This document shows, one piece after another, positions 42,481 to 50,639 of a stretch of DNA of 64,000 nucleotides. The number at the start of each line of letters is the position of its first letter. Within the stretch, counting starts at the first letter, position 1. Source of the stretch: Achromobacter agilis. Lineage in GTDB: Bacteria > Pseudomonadota > Gammaproteobacteria > Burkholderiales > Burkholderiaceae_B. Location: positions 310,001-374,000 of the forward strand of contig NZ_UFQB01000001.1 of NCBI RefSeq assembly GCF_900496965.1. Reading direction: 5' to 3'. The translations under genes and the position numbers were made by a program. Below the pieces are notes generated by a model. The model made no database searches and was not told where the DNA came from. It worked only from the letters and a program-made list of their open reading frames with translations.

Positions 42481-45400
42481 TCACGAGGCGCCGGGGCAGG
42501 CAAAAGCCTGCATTTCGGCCAGATGGAAAGGGCTCTTGACGCTGCTGGCGGTGATCTCCAGCACGACCTTGCGCCCGCCCAGATCGAAAGTGGCCAGGGT
42601 GACCTCCGGCGTTGAGCCTCGGCGCAGCTGCGCGCGGTCCAGCATGCGGTTCAGCGCCCACGGGCCCGACGTCGTCATGCCCGCCGCCCCTTCTTGCGGC
42701 GTCAGCTCGATGCGCACCTGGTTGCTGCCGCGGGGGCCGGGCCATTGCACGGTGGTGGCGACCTGCGGGCCGTGCGCGTAGCGCACCGCCTGGCCGTCCA
42801 CGTCCATCACGAACTGGGTAATGCCCGCATCCATCTCCACGGGCCGGATGGCGACCCGGTAGGACGGCATGGGATTTCCCGCCATGAAGTACACGTCGCG
42901 GATAACGCCCGCGCGCTGGAATGCGTCCAGCGTGGCCGAATTCTCGCCAGACCGCCCGTCGATCCCGGGCTTGAAGCGCCAGCGCTGGCCGGACACATCG
43001 ATCTGGGTTGCCAGGTTCTTCTGGAAAAAATCGTCCATCAGGCCGTTGGGGCCGAACAGGCGCGCCATATCGTTGGGCGCCACGTCGCGCGCCGACCGGC
43101 TGGAAAACGGATAGCGTCCGGACACCGACTGGCCGCAGAACACGCCGATCGTGGCGGATACGGTCTCGCCCATGCGCGCCCTCGCCACGTCCGATACTTC
43201 GCCGGATGCGTTCACCGACAGTGCATTGAGCACATCGCGCAGCGGTTCCGGCAAGCGTCCGGCCTCGGCCCGTAGCTTCGTCACCGAGTCGGAACTGGGC
43301 GCCGGACTGCCGCTGCGCAAGGCCGCATCCGCCGCGGTCAGGTAGGTATAGAGTTCGTTGATGAGGCCCGTCGTGGCGGCGATGGGCGCCGTCATGCCCG
43401 CCGCTCCGCCCTCTCCCTGCGCCAGGCGGCGATAGGGTTCGAAATGTTGGTCCACGATGCGTTCCAGCTTCTCGTCCGACGCGTCCGCGCGCGTGGCGGC
43501 GCCCGGCCCCGTCGGACCGAACATCTGCTCCAGCGCTTCGCGCGTACTGCTGACGCGGTCGCGCGCCTGATCGACCAGCGACCGGTCCTCCTTGCCCGAA
43601 TCCCGCAGCAGCGAGGTTTCGCGCGCGACGCCTCGCACCAGTTGCACTAGCGGCGACTCCGGCGCCGACAAGGTGCGCGCCATCTGGATGTTCTGCAGCA
43701 GCGATTTGCTGGGCGCCAGTTGCAGGTCGTTCAGGTAGCCGTCCCACTGCGCCACGTAGTCATTCATGTACAGGCGTTTGATGTCGACCACCAGCTGGCG
43801 CTGCGCGGAGGGGTCCAACTGTCCCCGCAACGGGATGTTCAGTATCCACGCATCGTCCGACCGCAGCACCTCCGCGACGCTGGCCACGCGCTTGTTGAAC
43901 ACGTCCCAATAGCCCCGATAGCTGTAGAGCGCGGGAATGCCCTGACTCAAGGGCTTGCCGCTCTTGCGCACGAACACCGCGCTGGCCTGCGCGCCTCCCA
44001 GCGTCACCACCGTGCTCTCGGGCGCGGCATCGATATTGGCCAAGGTGCGGCGCAGGCGGCTGTAGGCCCGCTGCGCCAGCGTATAGCGCGCCAGCTTTTC
44101 GCGCGCCTGCGCCACCAGCGCGTCGTCCTTCGGAAACGGCGAGGCCAGCACATGGCTTTGCGTCAGATTGCGCAGGTGCAGCGACAGCTGTTCGTACTCG
44201 CGCCGCGTATAGCCTTCCGGCAGCGTGGCCTGCATGTCCGAAAGCAGCCACGCGTGCATGAACTCCGCATCGTAGCGGTCGGCCTCGTACAGCATCAGAT
44301 AGGCCCGCAGCGCCTCGTACGAATACTCCAGGTCGCTGGCCGACGCGTCCCGCAGCGCAGCCTCGACGCGCCGCGCGACCTGCGGCAGCAGCACCTGGTC
44401 CAGCGTGTTGCCGTAAACGCCCTGGGCCGCCGCCTGCAGCTTCTGCCCCTGATAGAGGCCGTAGCGGTAGCCGAGCGGCGGGTTGTCGATCTCGAAGCCT
44501 TCGTGCTGCGGCAGATACCAAAGGCTGTTCAGAAAGGGCATCAGGCCCAGCAGGTCGCCCGTGCGCGTGATCTTGATCTCGCGCGTCAGCTTCTCCACCG
44601 CGGGCACCCGGCGCGCCACTTCCTCTACATAGGCCGAATTGTTGCGGTAGCTCAGCGTCCAACCCGCAATCAGGGCAAGAACCGCCGCCGTGACCAGCCC
44701 ATACCCCGCCCAATGCAGCTGCCGGTAACGGCGTTCCCAGCGCAGGTTGCGGCTCGCCAGGCCCGCCTCGCGGAAGATGACGTCCTGCAGCAGGTTCTTC
44801 AGAAAGTAGCTGCGGCCCTCGGCCTCGCCTGGCACGCTCGGCGCCGGCGCGGCGCCGCCATCGATGCGCAGATAGCGCTTGAGATGGCCGGTCACCTGAT
44901 CGAAGGTCTCGCCGCCCTGCGTGCCGCTGGTGAAGTACACCCCGCGCGGCACGACCCGGGCCTCGAATTTCGACGTGGCGAAGACATCGCTCAGGAAATG
45001 GCCCAGGATGGCCTGCAGGCCGGCGAATTGCTGCGGCAACATGTAGGCCAGCGCGCGCCGCGACGGATCGCTCTCGGCCGCCACCACCTCGGGCAAGGCG
45101 TCATCCAGGCGTCGCTGCAACAAGGCGTACTCGGCGTGAAAGGCCTCGTACAGATCAAAGCCGGGCTCCTGCGTGCGCGCGTAAGGCAGCGTGAACCCCC
45201 ATACCTGCGCTAGCTCGTCGCGGCTGAAAGACGCGAAATACTCCTCGAAGCCCGAGAGAAGATCGGTCTTGGTGACCAGCACGTAGACCGGGAACGCGAT
45301 GCCCAGCTGCTCTCGCAGTTCCTGGAGCCGGCGCCGCAACACCGCGGCATGCTGCGCCCTTTCCGCATCCGACGCCGATAACAGGTCTTCAACGCTGACC

Positions 45401-46110
45401 GTCAGCATCGCGCCATTGATCGGTTGCCGGCCACGGTACTTGGCCAGCAGGCCGAGGAACCCGCGCCATTCTTCTTCGTCGCCCGTGGGATCGCTTTCGT
45501 GCGTGGTGTAGCGTCCCGCCGTATCCAGGAGCACGGCGTCGTCGGTGAACCACCAGTCGCAATTCCGGGTTCCGCCCACGCCGCGCAGGGCCACCTTTCC
45601 GTAGCGCTCGGCCAGGGGAAAATTCAGTCCGGAATTCACCAGTGCGGTGGTCTTGCCCGCCCCCGGCGCGCCGATGATCACATACCAGGGCAACTGATAC
45701 AGGTACTGCTTGGAGAAACGGTCCAGCGCGCTGCGCTTGCCGCCATTCTCGAAGCGCGTCTTGCGCAGCAGTTCGACGGCCTCATCGAACCGCGTTTCCA
45801 GCTGGCGTATCTCGTCGTTCTCCGCCGTCTCCTCCTGCGGCTTTTCGGCGCTCGGGCGCGGCCGGCGCAGCTGGCTCAGCAGCTGCGCGTTCAACCGCCC
45901 TTCCCGCCACTTGCGCCACAGGAGACGCAGCAGCCAGATCCCGAACATCGCCACGATGACAACGATGCGGGCCGTCTCGCTTTCCAGCGGCCGTACCGCG
46001 CCTATCGCAATGAGCGGCCCCGCGATCCAGATCAGCACGGCCAGGGCGACCAGCCCCAGGAAATTCCACACGCGACGGCTGAAGAACCATCCGAACAGCT
46101 TGTAGATCAT
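42481..46110 (-). CDS. tssM: type VI secretion system membrane subunit TssM
   Basis: 1209 residues, the usual IcmF length. Two membrane helices (about 16-34 and 48-66) flank a short periplasmic turn; the cytoplasmic NTPase-like domain has Walker A GAPGAGKTT at 147-155 and LLDTAGRYTT. A third helix near residue 470 leads to a large periplasmic domain that ends in the TssJ-binding region. It forms the trans-envelope complex with TssJ and TssL. The ATG overlaps the tssL stop (ATGA); a much longer open frame upstream is tssL read in another frame. Confidence 0.95.
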   Translation of the reverse strand: MIYKLFGWFFSRRVWNFLGLVALAVLIWIAGPLIAIGAVRPLESETARIVVIVAMFGIWLLRLLWRKWREGRLNAQLLSQLRRPRPSAEKPQEETAENDEIRQLETRFDEAVELLRKTRFENGGKRSALDRFSKQYLYQLPWYVIIGAPGAGKTTALVNSGLNFPLAERYGKVALRGVGGTRNCDWWFTDDAVLLDTAGRYTTHESDPTGDEEEWRGFLGLLAKYRGRQPINGAMLTVSVEDLLSASDAERAQHAAVLRRRLQELREQLGIAFPVYVLVTKTDLLSGFEEYFASFSRDELAQVWGFTLPYARTQEPGFDLYEAFHAEYALLQRRLDDALPEVVAAESDPSRRALAYMLPQQFAGLQAILGHFLSDVFATSKFEARVVPRGVYFTSGTQGGETFDQVTGHLKRYLRIDGGAAPAPSVPGEAEGRSYFLKNLLQDVIFREAGLASRNLRWERRYRQLHWAGYGLVTAAVLALIAGWTLSYRNNSAYVEEVARRVPAVEKLTREIKITRTGDLLGLMPFLNSLWYLPQHEGFEIDNPPLGYRYGLYQGQKLQAAAQGVYGNTLDQVLLPQVARRVEAALRDASASDLEYSYEALRAYLMLYEADRYDAEFMHAWLLSDMQATLPEGYTRREYEQLSLHLRNLTQSHVLASPFPKDDALVAQAREKLARYTLAQRAYSRLRRTLANIDAAPESTVVTLGGAQASAVFVRKSGKPLSQGIPALYSYRGYWDVFNKRVASVAEVLRSDDAWILNIPLRGQLDPSAQRQLVVDIKRLYMNDYVAQWDGYLNDLQLAPSKSLLQNIQMARTLSAPESPLVQLVRGVARETSLLRDSGKEDRSLVDQARDRVSSTREALEQMFGPTGPGAATRADASDEKLERIVDQHFEPYRRLAQGEGGAAGMTAPIAATTGLINELYTYLTAADAALRSGSPAPSSDSVTKLRAEAGRLPEPLRDVLNALSVNASGEVSDVARARMGETVSATIGVFCGQSVSGRYPFSSRSARDVAPNDMARLFGPNGLMDDFFQKNLATQIDVSGQRWRFKPGIDGRSGENSATLDAFQRAGVIRDVYFMAGNPMPSYRVAIRPVEMDAGITQFVMDVDGQAVRYAHGPQVATTVQWPGPRGSNQVRIELTPQEGAAGMTTSGPWALNRMLDRAQLRRGSTPEVTLATFDLGGRKVVLEITASSVKSPFHLAEMQAFACPGAS

Positions 46111-47393
46111 TCCTGGCCTCCCTGTGCGCCAAGCTCGTGCGGCGCGGGCGGCACAAGCACGGTTATCTCGACCCGCCGGTTCAGCGCGCGGCCCGCGGCC
46201 GTATCGTTGGGCGCGACCGGGTCGGCGTCTCCGCGGCCTTCGGCCCGCACCCTCGTCGTCTGCCCCAGGCGTTTTTCCAGCAGCTCCTTGACGGCATCCG
46301 CGCGCGCCTGCGACAGGTGCCAGTTGGACGGGAAGCGCGCGCTGCGCATCGGCGTGTTGTCGGAATAGCCTCGGACCAGGATGCTGCCCTGCGTCTCGCG
46401 CAAGGCGTCCGCCACGCGCGACAGGACGGGCAGGTACTGATCGCGCACGGAACTGGCGCCGGACTCGAACACGCCGTCGCCGCGCAGCACCACGACGCTG
46501 CGATCCACCTCGTCCCGCACGCTCACCAGCTGGTCGCGGATCTCGGGCGCCAGGAACACCGCCAGCCGCGGCGCCGGCGCGGGCCGTTTCACCGCCGCCG
46601 GCGCGATCTGCACGGTGGGCGGCCTTAGCTGGCCGATGGACGCGAACACGGCATCGGACTGGCTGCCCAGCCGCCAGCCCAGGCCCCAGTACAGCGCCAG
46701 CGCCAGAACGGCGGCCAGCGCGCCGAATACCCACAAGGGCACGGGCAGCCGGCGCAAGGGCGTCTGCGCCGGCGCATCGCGCCAATGGGGCGACAAGGCC
46801 AGCGGGTACTCGCCCCGGGCGCCCCGCAGAATCCGGAGCAGCCGCTGGCGCAGCGTCTCCAGCTGCGAGCGGCCGTTGTCGATGACGCGATAGCGGCCTT
46901 CGAAGCCCAGCAGCAGGCAGTAATACAGCAGCTCCAGCAGGTCCAGATGCTGCGCAGGGTTCTGCGACAGCTTGGCCAGCAGCTGGAAGAACTTCTCGCC
47001 ACCCCAGGTCTCGTTGTGGAACGTGACCAGAAGGCTGTGCGCCGACCACACCCCGCCGCCGCCCCACGGCGTAAGCGCCGCGGCCTCGTCCAGCGCGGTG
47101 CACAGGCAGTAGCGCGCGCCCAGAATCGTTTCATTGGGAATGCCGGCCTGCTGCGCGCGCAGCTCGAACTGGCGCACCTCGTCCAGCAGATGCTCGCGCA
47201 GGATGGCCGGCGACGGGTGCGCCGCGGTTGCGCGGATCTGCGGAATCAGGTCCAGCAAGGGGTTCGCGGCCGCCACCAGCGGGTTGGTCCCGCTGATCAC
47301 GTAATCGTGGGGCCGCAGCCTGCCCGCGGCTGAGGCATTGCCCTCGCCCAGGCCGCCCGGCGGGCCGGACAGGGTGTGATCCGAAGCATGCAT
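46107..47393 (-). CDS. tssL: type VI secretion system protein TssL, OmpA-fused
   Basis: 428 residues. A cytoplasmic DotU domain at about 40-210 (ANPLLDLIPQIRA, LDEAAALTPWG), a membrane helix at about 219-239, then a periplasmic OmpA-like peptidoglycan-binding domain at 300-425 (VRGYSDNTPMRSARFPSNWH, LSQARADAVKELL). The extended form anchors the membrane complex to the cell wall. I use the ATG at 47393 (GGAGACGATT upstream) rather than the TTG at 47423. It is placed between tssK and tssM and overlaps tssM by four bases. Confidence 0.94.
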   Translation of the reverse strand: MHASDHTLSGPPGGLGEGNASAAGRLRPHDYVISGTNPLVAAANPLLDLIPQIRATAAHPSPAILREHLLDEVRQFELRAQQAGIPNETILGARYCLCTALDEAAALTPWGGGGVWSAHSLLVTFHNETWGGEKFFQLLAKLSQNPAQHLDLLELLYYCLLLGFEGRYRVIDNGRSQLETLRQRLLRILRGARGEYPLALSPHWRDAPAQTPLRRLPVPLWVFGALAAVLALALYWGLGWRLGSQSDAVFASIGQLRPPTVQIAPAAVKRPAPAPRLAVFLAPEIRDQLVSVRDEVDRSVVVLRGDGVFESGASSVRDQYLPVLSRVADALRETQGSILVRGYSDNTPMRSARFPSNWHLSQARADAVKELLEKRLGQTTRVRAEGRGDADPVAPNDTAAGRALNRRVEITVLVPPAPHELGAQGGQE

Positions 47394-47419
47394 AATCGTC
47401 TCCGCCTGGTTGGCCGCGC

Positions 47420-48754
47420 TCAATCGCGCAGCGCCCAGAACTCCATCGTCAGCCCGGGGAAGTCGCCGGCCAGATGCAGCGCGAGCGCGCCGGTCCGCTC
47501 CAGCTGCTTCCAGAATTCGCCGCCTTTATCCAACTCGAAATACACGTGCCCGGCGCTGTAGGGAATCTGCCGCGGCGCCACCGGCAGCGCCCGGACTGCA
47601 ACGCCGGGCAATTGCAGGTGCACCAGGTCGCGGATGCGCTCGACCGGTCCGATCTTGACCTGGGCCGGAAAGCGCGCGCGCACCGTTTCCACCGCCAGAT
47701 CGGCATGCACCGCGAGCACGAAGCCGGCGGTCTGCAACAGCTCGGCGTCCTGGATCTGCGCCACGCGCACGCCCTGGCCCCGGTCCTGCAAGGGGATCTG
47801 CAAGGCGCGCTGCTCCAGCACGGCCGACAGCGAACGGCGCAATTCATTCATCAAGGGGGTAAAACTGCCCTGCAGATCATCGTGCACGTACTCCGGCAGC
47901 ACGCCGGGCCGGCGCACCGCGGAGGTGAAGGTAGACAGGTCGCAAGCCAGCATCAGCCAGTCATGGAACAGGCGCTCCGGATGCTGCGCGGGGCTCTGGC
48001 GCGCATGCCACAGCGCGCCCAGATAGCGGTTCACCGTCTCCAGGAGCATGAAATCGGACACCTCGGAAACGCCACCGCGTCCGGGCTGCGACAGGCGCGC
48101 GGCCAGCGCCTCGCTGCGGGCGTCAAGCAAGCCCTGAAGCTCGTTGACGAAACCGCGCAATACCGGGTGTTCGCCCGCCGCCAGCCACGGTGCCACGTAG
48201 CCTTCATCGAGCACCACGCGGTTGTCCGCGCGGCGCTCGGTTACCCGCGCCACGCCCAGGCCCAGCCAGTCCTCGGTCAGGTCGTCTTCCAGCATCAGGC
48301 GCAGGCGCAACCGGCCCAGCTGCATCAGGGCGGGTTCCAATGCCATCGAGCCGGTGTCCTCCACCTCGGCCTCATGCACCAGGTAGCGGGCCAGCGTGTC
48401 CTCTTCGCCTTCGTAGATGACGTCGCTGGCGCCCGGACGCACGCGAGGCACCGCGAGCATCACGCGCGCATCGTGGGTCCGCGCGGGCACCTCGAACGCC
48501 GCGGGCGCCGCATCCGGATGCGAGAAGTCGAAGGGCGTGCCGTCGGGCATGACGCCCTGCGCCTGCGTCAGCACCACCTTGCCGATCGCCAGGGCGTCCC
48601 GGTCCAGCGCCAGCTGGCTGAAGCCCCAGAAGAACCCCTGGACCGCGGTGGCGCGCTGCTGCGCCGCATGCAGCATATGGCGCTCAAGCTGCTGGAAATG
48701 CTGAGGCCGCAGGAACATTCCCTCCGACCAGATCACTTTGTCTTTGCTCACCAT
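47420..48754 (-). CDS. tssK: type VI secretion system baseplate subunit TssK
   Basis: 444 residues, typical. The start VIWSEGMFLRPQHFQQLERH is the TssK signature, and EPALMQLGRLRLRLMLEDDL is in the middle domain. TssK is the trimeric adaptor that joins the baseplate (TssE/F/G) to TssL/TssM at the inner membrane. It lies 22 bases after tssJ and 26 bases before tssL in the minus-strand operon. Confidence 0.95.
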   Translation of the reverse strand: MVSKDKVIWSEGMFLRPQHFQQLERHMLHAAQQRATAVQGFFWGFSQLALDRDALAIGKVVLTQAQGVMPDGTPFDFSHPDAAPAAFEVPARTHDARVMLAVPRVRPGASDVIYEGEEDTLARYLVHEAEVEDTGSMALEPALMQLGRLRLRLMLEDDLTEDWLGLGVARVTERRADNRVVLDEGYVAPWLAAGEHPVLRGFVNELQGLLDARSEALAARLSQPGRGGVSEVSDFMLLETVNRYLGALWHARQSPAQHPERLFHDWLMLACDLSTFTSAVRRPGVLPEYVHDDLQGSFTPLMNELRRSLSAVLEQRALQIPLQDRGQGVRVAQIQDAELLQTAGFVLAVHADLAVETVRARFPAQVKIGPVERIRDLVHLQLPGVAVRALPVAPRQIPYSAGHVYFELDKGGEFWKQLERTGALALHLAGDFPGLTMEFWALRD

Positions 48755-48776
48755 GTCCGGTTCTCTTCATCCGCAT

Positions 48777-49355
48777 CTAAAAGGGCCACCACGAACGGCT
48801 GCGATCCACTTCTTCCAGCCCGTCGCGCTTGACCGCGACTTTCACCGTTTCCTCGTTCGGCGAAAACTGCCAGACCTTGTAGATATTGGTGTCCTGCGCC
48901 TCGGGCAGCGCCACCAGCAGACGCCATTTGCTTTGCTCTAGGTCCCGGTAGGCCGCCACCACCCCAATCACGCGCGCCTCGGCATTGCCGGGGTATTGCA
49001 CGACCTTCGTTTCGCCCGGCCGCAGGATCACCTGGTCGACGTTGAGCAGTTCCGCGCCCAGCGCGGCGTGCGCATCGCCCTGCAAGGTGAAGAAATCGCG
49101 CGACTCGAAGATGCTTGCGGACTTCAATTCGTAGATCGTCACCTGCACCGGCGACGGCCGGCCGCTGGCGTTCTGGTTCACCTTCGGATCCGCGCGCAAT
49201 TCAATGGCGTAGGGCACCGGCACACGCTTGGCGGTCGACGAGCATCCCGCGAGCAGCGCCGCGGCGGCCACGCCCGCGACGATCGGCGCGAAGCGCCGCA
49301 ACGGCGCTCCAGCGCGGCGTCCCGTCAAGGCCATTCGTTGAAATAGACCGCTCAT
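48777..49355 (-). CDS. tssJ: type VI secretion system lipoprotein TssJ
   Basis: 192 residues. A signal with lipobox LLAGC near residue 38 gives a mature outer-membrane lipoprotein with the TssJ beta-sandwich (VQVTIYELKSASIFESRDFF, ILRPGETKVV, VIGVVAAYRDLE). It binds the TssM C-terminus. The ATG at 49355 leaves a rather long n-region; ATG at 49334 (MALTGRRAG) is a possible start. First gene of the tssJ-K-L-M operon; the divergent plus-strand pair begins 119 bases away, so the promoters lie between them. Confidence 0.92.
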   Translation of the reverse strand: MSGLFQRMALTGRRAGAPLRRFAPIVAGVAAAALLAGCSSTAKRVPVPYAIELRADPKVNQNASGRPSPVQVTIYELKSASIFESRDFFTLQGDAHAALGAELLNVDQVILRPGETKVVQYPGNAEARVIGVVAAYRDLEQSKWRLLVALPEAQDTNIYKVWQFSPNEETVKVAVKRDGLEEVDRSRSWWPF

Positions 49356-49474
49356 AAGACCTCGGAAATAAAAACACACACGTCTGTTACGCCGCGACGC
49401 ATACCTTCCGCGGCGGGCCGCTATCATCGGCGGGATAAACGCTCCCTCCTTTCCTCAAACGACACGCCCGTGCC

Positions 49475-49846
49475 ATGAAACAGCCCGTCCGTATCACCTT
49501 GATTTCCAGCCTGGCGCTGCTCGCCGCCTGTGCTTCCACTCCCTCGCCACAAGCGGCCGACGCCTTGCAGCAGGTCCGCGACGAATATGCCGCCAGCCGC
49601 TTCGGCACCGTGATCCGCACCGTCGCCACCTCCGACGCGCTCGCCACCGCGCCGACACCCACGCGTGTCGAGGCGCTCAAACTCCAGGCCTTCAGTTACT
49701 GCGTCACCAACTATCGCCAGCTTTGCGAAGACACGTTCGTCCGCATCCTGCAGTTGCAGCCCTCGTTCCAGCTCGCACCCAATGAAATCGGGCATCCCCA
49801 GTGGGGGCCGGCATTCCAGTCGGCCCAGGCGTCGCAAGCCCGCTGA
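49475..49846 (+). CDS. tssQ: TssQ-family T6SS-associated lipoprotein
   Basis: 123 residues. The signal ends in a lipobox LLAAC near residue 18, then a small mature protein (TPSPQAADALQQVRDEYAAS, and CVTNYRQLCEDTFVRILQLQ) with two cysteines. The TssQ family is found in T6SS loci of Burkholderiales; its role is not well defined, and TagQ-like outer-membrane work in the phosphorylation pathway is only an analogy. It is on the plus strand, opposite to the core genes, and is followed after 27 bases by the FHA gene. Confidence 0.82.
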   Translation: MKQPVRITLISSLALLAACASTPSPQAADALQQVRDEYAASRFGTVIRTVATSDALATAPTPTRVEALKLQAFSYCVTNYRQLCEDTFVRILQLQPSFQLAPNEIGHPQWGPAFQSAQASQAR

Positions 49847-49873
49847 CGCGCCGACGGCGCCAAGGAGACAGGC

Positions 49874-50635
49874 GTGAAGCTCACCGTGTTCCAACATTCC
49901 GGCGATCCGGCCTTCGAACCCATCCATGCCGTGTTCGCCGCGCCGGGCGGCACCGTGGGCCGCAGCCCCGACAACCACCTGGTGCTGCCGGATCCGGCGC
50001 GCGCGATCTGCCGCGTGCAGGCGGCGATCCGCATCAGCGGCCCGGACAACGGCTTTCTGCTGAACCTGAGCGCAATGAGCACCGTCAGCGTCAACGGCCA
50101 GGTAGTGGTGCAGGACCAGGAAGTGCCCTTGAATCCGGGCGACGAAGTGGAGATCGGCGGCTACCGGCTGCGGGCGGATGCCTCCGCCAGCAGCACTGCG
50201 GCCACTGCGGCGGCGGCAGCGGCCGACGATGATGTTTTCGCCGACCTGATCGGACCGGGAACCCTGCCGGTCGGCAGCGCGCCGGACGTATCCACGCATC
50301 CCTTCGATCTGGATTCCGCGCAAGCACGCAACGCGGAAGACCCCTTGCAGCACCTGCCGCCGGGCGATGCCGCGGTATCGCGGCCGGTCACCGACCCGCT
50401 GGCGCTGTTCGACGCACCCGGCGACGGTTCGCCCAGTATCTTCTCCGACGGCACGCCGTCCGCCCTGCCCGCCCACGATCCCTTGGCCGACCATCGGGAC
50501 CATCCCGTCGAAGACGCGCTGGGCAGCGGCCGCCAGGCCCCTGAGCACCGCGGCGCGCCCGATCACCTGCGCGAGATCGGCGGCTTCATGCGCCCTCCCC
50601 CCGTCAAACCGACGCCCGGCGACAAGGACCGCTAG
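49874..50635 (+). CDS. short FHA-domain protein of the T6SS locus
   Basis: 253 residues. An FHA domain covers about residues 1-105: GRSPDNHLVLPDPARAICRV is the phosphothreonine-binding core, with NGQVVVQDQEVPLNPGDEV as the later strands. The rest is an acidic, Ala/Pro/Asp-rich, probably disordered tail with no C-terminal TagH/ImpI domain, although Fha1/TagH proteins are normally about 400-600 residues. CAAGGAGA precedes the GTG/ATG region; ATG at 49874. It ends five bases from the convergent clpV stop. It may read Thr phosphorylation in the apparatus, but no active kinase gene is seen nearby. Confidence 0.85.
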   Translation: MKLTVFQHSGDPAFEPIHAVFAAPGGTVGRSPDNHLVLPDPARAICRVQAAIRISGPDNGFLLNLSAMSTVSVNGQVVVQDQEVPLNPGDEVEIGGYRLRADASASSTAATAAAAAADDDVFADLIGPGTLPVGSAPDVSTHPFDLDSAQARNAEDPLQHLPPGDAAVSRPVTDPLALFDAPGDGSPSIFSDGTPSALPAHDPLADHRDHPVEDALGSGRQAPEHRGAPDHLREIGGFMRPPPVKPTPGDKDR

Positions 50636-50639
50636 CGGT

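Noticed and set aside
42481-47103. A 1540-residue version of TssM
   Set aside because: The first 331 residues are tssL read in another frame; the real start is the ATG at 46110, which overlaps the tssL stop.
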